Positions 11,713-23,470 of a DNA stretch of 64,000 nt are shown piece by piece; position 1 is the stretch's first letter, and every line of letters begins with the position of its first letter. The stretch is from assembly GCA_037179385.1 (NCBI GenBank), contig CM074196.1, positions 33,504,486 to 33,568,485 of the forward strand, read 5' to 3'. This stretch comes from Holothuria scabra (taxonomy: Eukaryota; Echinodermata; Holothuroidea; Aspidochirotida; Holothuriidae). A model generated the notes under the pieces. The model was not told the DNA's origin, searched no databases, and saw nothing but the letters and a program-made list of their open reading frames with translations. Made by a program: the position numbers and the translations under genes.

Positions 11713-14533
11713 CAAGAAAATGAAAATGTACATATATGTAAATATGCAAAACAGGAAACAGTATTGAATTGTTTTTATTTTAATGCAAGGAGCATCAGGA
11801 ATAAAATTGAGTTACTACAAGCGTATGCAGCAGAATATAGTTTTGATGTTGTGTTTATTACAGAAACTTGGTTGAATGAATCAATTAATGATGGAGAAAT
11901 TCAACGACAGAACTACAATTGTTTTAGAAAGGACACATGTGGCAGAAGTGGTGGAGGTGTGGCAATTTTTGTTAAAAAGGAAATACAAGGTATAAGAATA
12001 GAGAAAATTGCACTTTGGTATAAAGTACAGGATAATGGAGACAGCATCATAGTAGGAGTGGTATATAGAGACCCATCAACATCATTTGAAGAGGATGAGA
12101 ACTTAATAGGGACCCTAAGGCAAATGGAAAAGTATAAGCGAGTAATGGCGGTTGGTGATTTTAATATTCCAGATATTAAGTGGCAAAGCTTGGAGGCAGA
12201 TACAGGAGTGTCAAAGAATTTTCTGCAGGTAATACAGGATAACTTTTGGTATCAGCATATAAATCAGCCTACACGAGGTAATAACATTCTGGACTTATTG
12301 CTGACATCTGAAGAAGAAATGGTGGAGTGCATAGAAATTGGAGAGCAACTTGGAACTGCAGACCATAATTGTATAATGTGGAACTGTGTTGTAAATAGAG
12401 GCTGCAAAGAACATATAAAGGGGGTGTTGGATTTGAAGAAAGGTGATTGGGCTAAAATGAAACATGAGTATGAACAGATAAATTGGCAAGATTATGCAAA
12501 TGTGCCTTTAGATAAGTTATGGAGAGACTGGTTGCAGATGTATAATAATCATATTCAAAAGTATGTATCAAAGAAAGTTTTTCAAAATCAGAGACCTGCC
12601 AAGCCAAAATGGATGACAAAGAAACTAAAGAAGTTGATTCGTAAAAAGAGGAAACTAAGGAGAATATACAGGGGAAATAGAAGTCAGACTTATCGGGAAG
12701 CATTTAAGAAGTTGCAAGTGGAAGTAAAGGAGGAAATAAGTTTAGCCAAGAAAACTTTTGAAATGTTATTGGCCAGCAAGATTAAGGATGACCCCAACAC
12801 ATTTTATTCCTATATAGGGTCAAAGCAAAGTGTTAAAAGTCAAGTGGGGCCTTTAAAAGACGAACAGGGAAATATTATTGCAACAGATAAAGATACAGCA
12901 GAGGCCTTAAACATCTTTTTTGAGAGAATTTTTACAGAAGAGGATGATGTTGTGCCAGTGGCTACAAAAGTTTATAAAAGTGACCAAGAAGGAAAATTAC
13001 GTTCTTTAGAAATAACTGAAGAAATGGTTATGTCAACGATTAGGAAATTAAAGCAAGGAAAAGCAGCAGGACCTGATGGAGTGAGGCCAGATTATATCAA
13101 AAAATTAGCTGAGCAAGTAGTGAAACCACTATTAGTGATATTTCAGAAATCACTCAGTGAGACTGAAATTCCTAAGGAGTGGAAATGTGCCAATATAACA
13201 CCGCTGTATAAAAAGGGGCCAGTTTGTGATGTTAGTAATTATAGACCGATGAATTTAACATCAATACCAGGAATGCTTATGGAGAATGTGTTGAGAGATG
13301 CGATTGTAAAACACCTGGAGGACAATAAGTTACTAAGTGACACACAGCATGGTTTTAGGCAAGCCAGATCATGCGTAACAAATTTATTACAGTATTGGAA
13401 TGAGTTAACAAAGTATATAGATAGGGGAAAACCAGTGGATGTGGTGTATCTCGACCTGCAGAAAGCATTTGATACAGTGCCACATTAGAAGTTGGTATCA
13501 AAAATGGAAGCACATGGGATTGATGGTAAAATTCTGGAATGGATTAAAGAATGGTTATCCAACAGGAAGCAGAGAGTCGTTATAAATGGACAAAAATCAG
13601 AGTGGAAGGACGTCACAAGGTCAGTAGTACATGGGTCAGTTCTGGGTCAAGTTTGCTTTATTATGTTTATGAACGATATGGATAAGGAAGTTGAATCAAC
13701 AACGAGTATGTTTGCAGATGATACAAAAATCATAAGACCTATATCACAGGAGCGTGACAGGGAAATTTTGCAATTGGATTTGGAAAAACTTATGACATGG
13801 ACAAAAATGTGGCAAATGAAGTTTAATGTAGACAAGTGCTCTGTGTTACATTTGGATATAACAACCCTAGGTATAAGTATGTTATGGATGGCAGGTACTT
13901 ACAAAGTAAAGAAGAAGAGAAAGATCTAGGTGTATATGTGAATACAACAATGTAAATTAGTAGACAATGTGCAAAATCGGTAAAAAAGCAAACAGAGTGA
14001 TTGGAATTATAAGGAGAAATTTTACAAACTTTGATAAGAATGTGTTATTGAAGTTGTATAAATCTCTTGTTAGGCCACATTTGGACTATGCAGTACACGT
14101 ATGGAAACCTTATTTAAAGAAAGACATCAATCTTATGGAAAGTGTTCAAAGGAGAATGACAAGATTAATACCAGGAATGAAGGAAAAAACTTATGAGGAA
14201 AGATTGAAAGAACTAAACTTAATGTCACTAGAACAGAGGCACATCAGACAAGACCTGCTTACTTTCTATAATATAATTAATAAAAAGATTGATATCGAAG
14301 TGGATTGATTAATAGAAATTATTGGAAAGGAAAGAACAAGAGGTAACTCTTTTAAAATAAGACCCAAGTATGCCAGATTGGAATCTAGAAGAAACTCATA
14401 CTTTAGCAGAATTTGGAAATTTTGGAATGAACTACCTGATGACGTTGTATAGAAAACAAATGTTAATGATTTTAAAGAGGGACTGGGTCAGTATATGATC
14501 ATTAAGGGCCTGTGGCCTCCTATCATCAAGTAG
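11707..14533 (+). pseudogene. LINE ORF2: endonuclease plus reverse transcriptase, disrupted
   Basis: ORF2 nicks target DNA and reverse-transcribes the element RNA at the nick. The endonuclease signatures in order are YFNARSIRNK, ITETWLN, SGGGVAIFV, AVGDFNIPDIKW, NNILDLLLTS and TADHNCIMW (11764 to about 12390). A basic linker follows. The reverse transcriptase region starts at GPDGVRPDYIKKL (13072) and includes SNYRPMNLTSIPG, HGFRQARSC and VVYLDLQKAFD, which holds the first catalytic Asp. After the stop at 13486, the segment KILEWIKEWLSNRKQRVVING continues the finger/palm and SMFADDTKI carries the FADD catalytic pair. The usual GxPQGSVLGPLLF motif is degraded to HGSVLGQVCFIMF. The C-terminal region (RPHLDYAVHVWKPYL, RRMTRLIPG) is at 13967-14308, and a last fragment with FWNELPDDVV ends at 14533. 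The ORF could not yield active protein. Confidence 0.9.
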
Positions 14534-14600
14534 CCAGCCTCAATCATACGGAGATGATCCTACATGGAGAAGGTGGCGCTTCAATATAAATTCAAGGTAA

Positions 14601-15090
14601 AAAACACCAGTTGTATGATATTTCAAGCTAAGAACGTAGTAACTAAGTATGTTTTTATAATAAATGTAAGTTAATTTTCAAATAGGGCCATAAATTTGCC
14701 ATTTTTTTTTTTTTGAAACTGAAACTTCGCAGAACGATGCATGTTATATATTGAAAATTTTCTGGCTATTTCTTTGTTTAGGCTTGTTTTTGTTTCTATT
14801 TCAGTTTAAAAAGAAAATGAATGTTTGTTAAATGACAGTATATTAATGTGAAATCAGAAAAATACAAAATACTGTTAAAATTTCTGTAAATTTACAGAAA
14901 ATTTTTACAAAGCAGTAAAATTTGGTTAAACCAGAAAGCCAAAAGGCTTAGTGATTCCTTGCTGAAATGTAAGGCCTTTTTTTCACATTGACATTGCTTT
15001 GCAATATTTTTCAATTAACAGGGCTCCATAATGTGCCCACAAACTACACATGCAAGGCATCCAATCTTCCTACAATGAGATCCCTCTTAC
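14601..15090. other. AT-rich spacer with an 18-bp palindrome
   Basis: No gene. TTCTGTAAATTTACAGAA at 14882-14899 is a perfect palindrome inside ACTGTTAAAATTT..., and a one-mismatch copy lies at 29562-29579 in a similar, inverted setting. These may be the ends of an old repeat that enclosed the satellite. The rest is low-complexity AT-rich DNA and T runs. Confidence 0.4.
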
Positions 15091-15094
15091 CCGT

Positions 15095-17310
15095 TGTGAA
15101 CCCAAATGACCTTTGACCTCCACCAAAAACAATAGGGATCATCTACTCAATGTGGCCAACACACTCGCCAAATATGAGCGCAGTCAAATGTACCGTTCTT
15201 GAGATATCCTGTTTACGAAGTTTTGACCTTTTGACCTCTTGTGACCACAAATGACCTTTGACCTCCACCAAAAACGATAGGGATCATCTACTTAATATGG
15301 CCAATGCACACACTGGATATGAGATGAGTCACACTTACTCTTCTTGAGATACCGTGTTTACAAGCAATATCTAAGGGATTTACCTATTGACCTCTCGTGA
15401 CCCCAAATGACCTTTGACCTCCACGAAAATCAATAGGGATTATCTAATCAATATGACCAACCAACACACTAAATATGAGCACAGTCACATGTACCGTTCT
15501 TGAGATATCATTTTTACAAAGTTTTGACCTTTTGACCTCTCATGACTTAAAATGAACTTTGACCTCCACCAAAAACAATAGGGATCATCTACTTGATATG
15601 GCCAATACACTCACCAAATATGAGCATAGTCACATGTACCATTCTTGAGATATCGTGTTTACGAAATTTTGACCTTTTGACCTCTCGTGACCCCAAATGA
15701 CCTTTGACCTCCACCAAGAACAAAAGGGATAATGTATTCCATATGATCAATACACACACCAAATATGAGATAAGTCACACTTACCCTTCTTAAAAAATAT
15801 TGTGTAAACAAGCTATCTCTACGACATTTACCACGTGACCTCTCGTGACCAAAACGACCTTTGACCTAAACGAAAATCGATAGGGATTATCTACTTAATA
15901 TGACCAACGCACACACCAAATATGAGCATAGTCACATGTACCGTTCTCGAGATATCGTGTTTACGAAGTTTTGACCTTTTGACCTCTCGTGACCCCAAAT
16001 GACCTTTGATCTCTACCAAAAATAATAGGGATCATCTACTCAATATGGCAAATGCACACACCAAATATGACATGAGTCACACTTACTCTTCTTGAGATAC
16101 CGTGTTTACAAGCAATTTTTAAGGAATTTTTTATTGACCTCTAGTGACCCCAAATGACCTTTGACCTCCACGAAATTCGATAGGAATCATTTACTTAATC
16201 TGACCAGCCTACACACCAAATATAAGCATAGTCACCTATACCGTTCTGGAGATATCGTGTTTACGAAGTTTTGACCTTTGGACCTCTCGTGAACCCAATT
16301 GACCTTTGATCTCCACCAAAAACAATAGGGATCATTTACTTAATATGGGCAATGCACACACCAAATATGAGATGAGTCACACTTACTCTTCTTGAGATAC
16401 CGTGTTTACAAGCAATTTTTAAGGAATTTTTTATTGACCTCTAGTGACCCCAAATGACCTTTGACCTCCACGAAATTCGATAGGAATCATTTACTTAATC
16501 TGACCAGCCTACACACCAAATATAAGCATAGTCACCTATACCGTTCTGGAGATATCGTGTTTACGAAGTTTTGACCTTTGGACCTCTCGTGAACCCAATT
16601 GACCTTTGATCTCCACCAAAAACAATAGGGATCATTTACTTAATATGGGCAATGCACACACCAAATATGAGATGAGTCACATTTACTCTTCTTGAGATAC
16701 CGTGTTTACAAGCAATTTCTTAGGAATTTACCTATTGACCCCTCGTGCCCCAAATGACCTTTGACCTCCACCAAAAACAGTAGGTATCATCTACTTAATC
16801 TGACAAACCCACACACCAAATATAAGCATAGTCACATGTACCGTTCTGGAGATATCGTGTTTACGAAGTTTTGACCTTTGGACCTCTCGTGAACCCAAAT
16901 GACCTTTGATCTCCACCAAAAACAATAGGGATCATTTACTTAATATGGCCAATGCACACACCAAATTTGGGATTAATCACATTTACTCTTCTTGAGATAT
17001 CGTGCTTACAAGCAATTTCTAAGGAATTTACCTATTGACCTCTCGTGGCCCCAAATGACCTTTGACCTCCACCAAAATCAATAGGGATCAGCTAATCAAT
17101 ATGACCAACCCACACACCAAATATGAGCTCAGTCACATGTACCGTTCTCGAGATATCGTGTTTACGAAGTTTTGACCTTTTGACCTCTCGTGACCCCAAA
17201 TGACCTTTGATCTCCACCAAAAACATCATCTACTCAATAAGACCAACCCACACACCAAATATGACGTTGGTCACACTTACCCTTCTTGAGATATCGTGTT
17301 TACAAGCCAA
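15095..17310. repeat. Satellite array, ~150-bp monomers in ~300-bp dimers, rich in TGACCT half-sites
   Basis: About fifteen monomers of roughly 150 bp alternate between two types. Type A carries GTTTACGAAGTTTTGACC and type B carries GTTTACAAGCAATTTCTAAG. Type A recurs every 299-302 bp (15655, 15957, 16258, 16557, 16858, 17158), so the higher-order unit is a dimer. The segment 16072-16381 is identical to 16372-16681, which marks a very recent duplication. Nearly every monomer contains TGACCTTTGACCT, the reverse complement of AGGTCAAAGGTCA (the DR1 nuclear-receptor consensus). Type A also has TGACCTTTTGACCT and TGACCTCTCGTGACC, with half-sites spaced by 2 and 4. The array ends in a CA run. No coding role is supported. 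Confidence 0.92.
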
Positions 17311-17348
17311 AGCGACACACACACACACATGCACACACACACAAACAC
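17311..17348. repeat. (CA)n microsatellite at the satellite end
   Basis: An interrupted CA repeat directly follows the last satellite monomer. The second satellite array in this window also ends in a CA run (35780-35842), so this is part of the repeat's architecture. The continuation (ACACACGACATCACC) resumes at 29367, after the nested insertions. Confidence 0.8.
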
Positions 17349-17755
17349 ATCCCTTACAAAAAAGGTGCGTCAACCTGTGTCTGCACCATGTGTGATCACG
17401 CGTGGAAAAACAAAGGAAATCACACGTGTTCTTGGGTGACAAACCTACGTTTTTGGAACCTTCTACTCACAGGTTTGACACAGGTTTTGCACACATTTCC
17501 TTGCCTTTAATATCAAGCCACAGGTTTTGTTGAAGAATTCTTTGTTATCCCTAGTTTTTATTACCACACGTTCTGCACATAAAACCTGTGTCAAACCCGT
17601 GGCAAACCTGTGTCGAACCTCTGACAAATGATCAACCTGCGTCAATGTCAAGGGAAATAACAGGTTTTCATGCCAAAACCTGTGATAACCCCTGGAAAAA
17701 ACCTGTGAAAACCTGCGAATTTGGAACCTATTGCCACACCTTTTTTGTAAGGGAT
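17349..17755. mobile_element. 407-bp MITE inserted in the CA run
   Basis: The 19-bp terminal inverted repeat ATCCCTTACAAAAAAGGTG at 17349-17367 is matched perfectly in reverse at 17737-17755. The interior is full of short CCTGTGT / ACAGGTTT direct and inverted repeats and has no ORF of note. The CA tract on the left and the ACACACG after 29366 suggest insertion into the microsatellite. The TSD is ambiguous because the flanks are repetitive. The superfamily is not assigned. Confidence 0.78.
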
Positions 17756-18194
17756 TGTTACGGCTTGGTCGCAATTCAAACCAATAACAGCGAAAGACCA
17801 CAGAAGAGCGAGATTAAAATCAATAACTTAATTATTATTCACCTCTTACTTCCTTAAATTTACAACAATTAATCTTAAATCTACTTACAATCTTTTACAG
17901 CTTAAGGTATCACTCTTTGTCCAAGGGTAGTGTTGTTAGCGTCGATTGTACAGCAGCTCAGCGTAGGACTCGGTTCTGCGAAGGCAGGATGAAGACTATA
18001 GTGATCGGTAAATGGCGACACAATTACAACATTAAGCGGCGAAGCAGGCGTCTGGTCTCTGTATTATCTGTGTATCTTCTGTTCTCTTCCCCCTTGTCAC
18101 ACTGCTTGCATGACCTTTTATATATCTGGTAGTTCTTCCAGAAAAGTCTGAAACTCACTCTAATGGAAACGTCTCGTTTGATCTCGTACAAAAC
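17756..18194. mobile_element. Left part of a solo LTR, split by the Mutator-like element
   Basis: The LTR starts TGTTACG at 17756 and ends CGTAACA at 29362, a perfect 7-bp inverted terminus of the TG..CA kind. It is flanked by GGAT on both sides (17752-17755 and 29363-29366). Removing the nested DNA transposon leaves about 653 bp. No internal retroelement region, primer-binding site or second LTR is seen, so this is best read as a solo LTR left by recombination. A TATATA patch near 18119 could be part of its promoter. The 71-codon ORF at 17917 has no known motif. Confidence 0.7.
18186..18194 (+). repeat. Left target duplication of the 10.9-kb element
   Basis: GTACAAAA (18186-18193, or GTACAAAAC to 18194) directly precedes the left TIR. 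It recurs at 29140-29147 (or 29148) after the right TIR, with one extra T at 29139. The length is thus 8 bp with a mismatched terminal base, or 9 bp with one inserted base. Mutator-like elements usually make 8-11 bp duplications. Confidence 0.85.
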
Positions 18195-18241
18195 GGGAAG
18201 TGATAAATCGCAGCCCTCTGACAACCACTTCATATTAATAA
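18195..18241 (+). repeat. Left terminal inverted repeat
   Basis: 47 bp identical, in reverse, to 29092-29138. It begins GGGAAGTGATAAATCG and ends CATATTAATAA. Confidence 0.95.
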
Positions 18242-18606
18242 GTTGTACGTCATCTTCTAAATATTCATATCATGAAGTCGTACTGTAACAGCTCGCTACG
18301 TAACAGAAACTTCGGACTAATGAGTGAGAGTAAAATTTATAGCACTAACCTACACAGACTGACAGTTCTAGCGCGCGATAGACGGCTGAAGGTGGGTTTG
18401 ACAGGTCCCAAATGGTGTATGCCTGTATGGTAAGTGTCAAATTGCTTTGATTTTGGAGGGAATTATCAAAATATATCAGGACTAGTTCAAACAAGGCAAA
18501 TGTTTATATATAGAGAGTGCTCTGGACCTAAGTAGGCCTTACGGCCTAGGCCCAGCTATTCGTACAGCGGCACAACATTATACAATTTGATGATCGATCG
18601 TGAAGA

Positions 18607-18820
18607 ATGCAGGAAAATCTGGAGAAACCCCTCGATCACCGACCGTGGTCCAAATATTTGACGCGTGTGTATCCCCCAGGTCATCTGTATGGGTACTCCA
18701 ATGATGTGAACTCAATACCGGAAATTTTGTGGGAGTATGAAGTTGCCACCACTACGAAGTTCGTATGTAATAAAAGTAGAGGGGACTTCGGTGTCACACT
18801 GAATAGTGAAAAGCTGGTTG
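18607..18820 (+). CDS. Exon 1 of the transposon gene
   Basis: 71 codons plus one base, starting at ATG 18607. It carries PEILWEYEVATTTKFVCNKS, the N-terminal block of the CARF-like family. The donor is G|GTACGT at 18821. Confidence 0.6.
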
Positions 18821-21800
18821 GTACGTCAAAAAAGGAATTGCTGCATAGGCCTAGCCTAGCTGTAGGTTAGGGCCTCAACCCAAGGGCACAGACCTAGGCC
18901 TTATTGATTAAATAATCCTGTGGGTCTTGAATATAATTATCAGCCTAATGTTTGGTTAGTATTGACATGCCAAAGAGGGGTAGCAAGCATAGACTACAGG
19001 GCACAAAATGGCACCCTCCCCACAAGAGAAATGTGCCCCCTCCCTGTCCCAGCTCTCCCCCCTTGGCACTTGGAATGTATATAAGGCTTAGGTGTACACC
19101 TAAGTTAAGACCGTGCCCCTTTCAACCAGAATATTTAATTCAGATCAGAAATTAACCTCTAGCTGTAGGTTTGTGATCCCTAGCATGTTTCCTTGCTACA
19201 TCACTGTTAAAGTGAAAATGTTATGGGTGCAAACTCCTTTGACCAGAAAGAGAGTTTTCTGCAAGGTACATAGAACATGCAGCTCAGTTAAAGTGTTATA
19301 TTCATCACATGTCACTTGAATTTATTCTTTCCTTACAGATTTGATTGTCAAACATGCAATTCGATTCAGATAAATTGTCAGAGAAGATGCAGATAGCAAA
19401 CCACTGCATCTAGAGGGCACACCTTTTTTACTTGTCGGCCAAAAATTGCTGGAATGTCAAAATGGCCCAACACGAAGTCATCATAAATCTTCTGTAAGTA
19501 CATCAGTGTGTCAGCAGCATTTCGTTCATGCTCCTTGTCAACCTATATATGGCAAACCTTGTGTATTCACTTTAGTTTGAATTGAAGGTGTATAAATCTC
19601 CTTTCATCCCCCTCCTCCTCACAGCCAGCCATGTCACCACCCTCAAAGCATGAATCATATTTCACTTTTCATCACAACTATATTTGGCTACTAGTCTGAC
19701 AGTGACACATTGTACACTATCATACTGGTACCAAATTTTCATGTAATGAACCTGAAACCCAACAGCCCGTATGCAGCAATAACCACATCACCACAACAGC
19801 CAGTCTGATTGTTTTTGTTCATGCCTGTGTTATAATTCAAGGATATTTATTTTGAACAATCTGGTGAATATACCATTGAAATCTGGTGATGTATGGTTCT
19901 CATGATATTAGCAATTAAAGTTGGCCAATTTTAACACTTAAGTTGACTTGGAAAAAAAGCACATATTACAGTATGTCATTCTCATGTTAATGAGCAGTCT
20001 TTTGTTTTTCAGGTCTTTAAATTTAAACAATATTTTTCCTCAACAATGCAATGTTAGGCAATGGGAATTTTGTACAGTGCACATTACTAATAGGTAGGTC
20101 TTATATCCATAATACCTTCAAGATCATCAAAACACATAAGTAAGAAGGAAGGAAACAAGACATTCCTCCTGAATGCAAGGAAGTGATAAGCTATGCTTTC
20201 CTCAAGATCAAGTCAGGCTCAAATGTAGTAACTTCATTTTCTGATATCTTAAAAAGTGCAAACATATGTATGATTTGAATGGAAGTTTCAACAGATGAGG
20301 TAGATTTAGTTCCTTTTTCACCTCTGCTGGAAAATTATATCTTTGCTTATACTCTTCTTTTAAGTTTGCAATTTTGATGTACACAAGCATTTGTACCTTT
20401 GTCACTCTCTAAATGGTGTTGTTTATTATTTACTTCATGCAGAAAAAGGGAGATGGCCTCAATAATGACCACGACTTTACTAAGAAGAAGTGTCATTTGC
20501 AGAGCACAAAAAGGCTGGGTTGTACTGCACAAATCAAACTCAGGGATGTAGTTATATTTCCAAAGAACAAGGCAAGTTCAAATTTTTGTTTAAATGAAAT
20601 GTTCAGGCTCTGTGAATGTGTCATGGGCACAATGTTTCCTTATGGAAAGAGAATTATGAAGGATATTCATATCACTGCAAATATATGCCAAACATATTTC
20701 TATTATCAACAGTTTTCTTTATTGTCAAATGTGGGTCATGTTTGTCTGTAGTGATGCAAGGGTGTGTCAACTTCTCAAAATGCTTTACATTAAACACAGG
20801 CACAGAGATATCATACTGACATACCTCCTTTTGGACTTGAATAGCCCATATATAGTTATGACAAAGAAGGCTAGCATTATGGTTATACAACCCTTCATTA
20901 TAGCAATCTCAAAATGGGTAACTTTATTGTACTTCACCTAACTACCCCCCCCCCCCTCTTAAACCAGTCATGTGATAGGTAATTTGTTCTTCTACACGAC
21001 TATTTGTCATCTCTATCATTCTTATCAAAAGAAGCAACATACTGTTTTTACAACATCTATGGTATGTAACAGCCCAATTGATAATTATGATAATGGTAAC
21101 AATAATAATAATGATACACTGAGTAATACGATAACAATAATAAAAACAACATTAATGATAATAATAATGTTGACAATGATACTGATAACAAAGACAAGGG
21201 GAAGGGATTGTCATGAGGATGATGACTATGAGGGAAGGGCAAGGGCTGCGGAGTGAATTTTGAAGTGGAGGGGGGTGGGCTAATCACCAAAGTGGCCCAA
21301 CATGTTCAACAACAACGTAAGGAGCCCTAAAAGCCTGTGACGGAAAAATAGGGTGAAGGCGCTAAAAACCCTTAGTCCCCCATCTATACAGTCCCTGAAG
21401 GGAGAGGGCAAAAGGAGAAGAAGGTGGGAGATGGGAGGAGAGGAAAGAGAGAGGAGGGCACTGTGATGAGGATGATGCGGATGAGGATCATGACAATGAC
21501 AACAAGGGTCATTTAAATGATAAACTACATCATTGCCCTGGGATGTAAAATTTTGAATGGATTCTTCTCTTTGATTGAAATCAAATTAAAGAATGGCAGA
21601 GTGGCTCACATTACACAGCATGCACTGGGGGTGTTGTAATCATGGGGTTCACCAGGAGGTTACGTCTTTAACCCAAAAATCAGGGTTGTCCCTCTAGCTG
21701 TCTTCAAACTGTGGAAGACAGTGAGAACTCCTGGCAGAAATGGGCATGAATATTTGTAAACTTAGGACCAGTGGATGGAAAGGCACAGTCACTGTAGAAT

Positions 21801-23470
21801 TTCAGTTTGGTTCAGGAAACAGCGAGGATAGTTGCATTGCAAGTACAAGAGGTATATATAGCCTAATTGAAAAGTCAGGTTATCATAAATACTATGGTAA
21901 AGTAACAGTCCCCTAATTTAATGTTATCAGTATATCATAAATTCAATTTCCTTTAATGAACAGCCCAAGAATGCAAGTCAGCGACAGCAGACAACAGCAA
22001 GCAGGAAAATAAAGACTGAGGTAGAGGAGGGAACTATTAGCTATGAAAGGAGAATTTATGTAGAGCTGCCTGCTTTGGATAAACATTCCCATCATCACAC
22101 ATCTTGGGTAATGGAATGAAATATACTTATTTCATTTTGAATGCGCCATATCAGAATAAAAAACTACTTTCAATGCTTTAACTTCTGAGCTTCCATGGTC
22201 TCATTTCCATCAAATGTTTAAAATTACCTGATCAGATACCTGCTTTATAGGAATTTAGGGACGGTGGGGCAGGGGAAGCATTGTTCAGAACTGCACATGT
22301 GTTTCCAGTCACTTCTAATAGGCTATATAGTGCCACAGTGACCATTGTACCAGCATTCAGTCTTCTATGTCGTCAACATGTGTAAAAATGCTTCCAAACA
22401 TTTTAACATTTCATTGTGATACTTGCTGGTTCTAAAAATGTGATAACTTGAATTTCTTGAACGATTTCATGAAAATTGGTCATAGCAACTTGCCCATTAT
22501 CTGTCTGTCCATGCTCCACTCTGTTATGTACAAGGTTGTAGCCAAACCAATTTTAGTGGCAGGCTCTCAGTGCAGAATGCAACCAGAGTATTTAAATGCA
22601 AAAGTTGTGTTTTTCATCCAGCTTACCCCCAAAGCAGTTGAAAAAATCCTGCTGTGCTGGAAGTGATGTCAGGCAGTGCCCCTGTCTTACTGACTGTTCA
22701 TGTGGGAACTCAGGAAAATTCATGACATTTGTCACAACCCAGTAATAAGCTCACAATATAGCCACCACAATCCTGATTGTGTGGTCTCCCTAAATACTCA
22801 AGTGTAAAGCTTTGTTTTACTTATGTAAAGGGTTCTTGATTTTTTTTTTATTTTGGTAAAAAATCATGATTTAAATAAAATAAGTCTATTCAAATCAGAT
22901 TTTCCTATTCAAATGATGATTTTCTCAGTGAAAATCATGATTTCAATCAAACAACCCTGCTTAGGTGTACCATATTTATTGTAGTTCAGTTGTTAAATGA
23001 AGGATTATCACAAAGATCCAGTACCACATCCAGTGTTGCATGTCACAGTTGAACTTGCAAGAAGAGAATTAATATAAAGAAATTAGTTTGTAAATGAATG
23101 TCAACACTTCCTGTATACTTTCAGAAAGCAGGAATACAGCAACCTGTCGATTCCAAGTTAATTGCCAGAATACATCAACTTGTAGGGAATGGGGTTAGGA
23201 CTGTCATGGAAATGAAGAGACATTTGGAAATTTATGTGAAGACATCATTATTTGCTGAACAACAGTGCCCTCCAAAGAATAACAGACGATTCTTCCCAAG
23301 AAATAGAGACATTAGAAATCACATGGGTATTGTAATGCGTAAGAGATGTTTCGCTAAGATGGACCAAGATAACCTGGAGCAACTGATAGCAGAGTGGAAA
23401 AAAGAAGGGTGGAGGAAGAATGACTTCTTTTTCTTTAGAAAGGCAGCAGAAGTGACGAAGGAAGATGCAG
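18607..23470 (+). CDS. Spliced transposon gene, exons 1-5: CARF/FAR1-like DNA-binding region
   Basis: The proposed exons are 18607-18820, 19393-19493, 20443-20571, 21964-22107 and 23125-23470. Every junction is in phase (1, 0, 0, 0, leaving phase 1). The encoded peptides read in the family order. TTTKFVCNKSRGDFG comes first, then GTPFLLVGQKLLECQNG. KKKCHLQSTKRLGCTAQI with VVIFPKNK follows, then RRIYVELPALDKHSHHH. The last is IQQPVDSKLIARIHQLVGNG with NRRFFPRNRDIRNHMGIVM and WKKEGWRKNDFFFF. As I know it, this series is typical of CARF (ALS2CR8)-like proteins and of transposon genes related to them. The Cys of ECQNG, the Cys of LGCT and the HSHHH cluster are likely zinc ligands of a FAR1/WRKY-type fold that would bind element ends. 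The donors are GT except after exon 3 (GC). The start ATG at 18607 is the first in the open frame. No stop interrupts the chosen exons, which argues for recent activity. Confidence 0.72.
19393..19493 (+). CDS. Exon 2 of the transposon gene
   Basis: The acceptor is GATGCAG|AT and the donor is TCT|GTAAGT. The exon encodes SKPLHLEGTPFLLVGQKLLE and then CQNGPTRSHHKSS. An alternative acceptor at 19338 (CCTTACAG) has a better pyrimidine tract but puts a TAA in frame at 19371-19373, so the downstream AG is preferred. Confidence 0.65.
20443..20571 (+). CDS. Exon 3 of the transposon gene, GC donor
   Basis: 43 codons, from KKGDGLNNDH through CHLQSTKRLGCTAQIKLRD to FPKNK. The acceptor TTCATGCAG is clear. 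The donor is AAG|GCAAGT, which matches the consensus of the rare GC-AG intron class in every other position. Confidence 0.7.
21964..22107 (+). CDS. Exon 4 of the transposon gene
   Basis: 48 codons between AACAG and TGG|GTAATG. The exon begins PKNASQRQQTTASRK and ends RRIYVELPALDKHSHHHTSW. The His cluster is probably the second half of the zinc site begun in exon 2. Confidence 0.7.
23125..23470 (+). CDS. Exon 5 of the transposon gene
   Basis: 115 codons plus one base. The acceptor is TATACTTTCAG and the donor is GCAG|GTAACT. It contains VRTVMEMKRHLEIYVKTSLF and NRRFFPRNRDIRNH, followed by an acidic/basic helix-rich part. It is the most family-diagnostic exon. The reading frame itself stops 9 bases into the intron. 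Confidence 0.78.

Larger units (their letters stand above)
10946..14600 (+). mobile_element. CR1-like non-LTR retrotransposon (LINE), degenerate
   Basis: Two consecutive coding regions match the layout of CR1/L2-type LINEs: a basic coiled-coil ORF1, then an ORF2 with an N-terminal apurinic-type endonuclease and a reverse transcriptase. The lesions visible are a frameshift near 11285, a stop at 13486-13488, a frameshift near 13855, a stop at 13953-13955, a frameshift near 13985, and stops at 14306-14308 and 14450-14452. The coding remnant ends at 14531-14533. The copy is nearly full length but dead. The 5' and 3' borders are approximate because no TSD was found. The codon-poor AT bias (many AAA and GAA codons) differs from the flanking hAT DNA. 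The clade assignment rests on motif recall and CR1, L2 or a relative are all possible. Confidence 0.88.

Noticed and set aside
19339..19392. Stronger-looking acceptor (CCTTACAG) for exon 2
   Set aside because: It is in phase with exon 1 but introduces TAA at 19371-19373. The downstream AG at 19391-19392 keeps the frame and the family motif.
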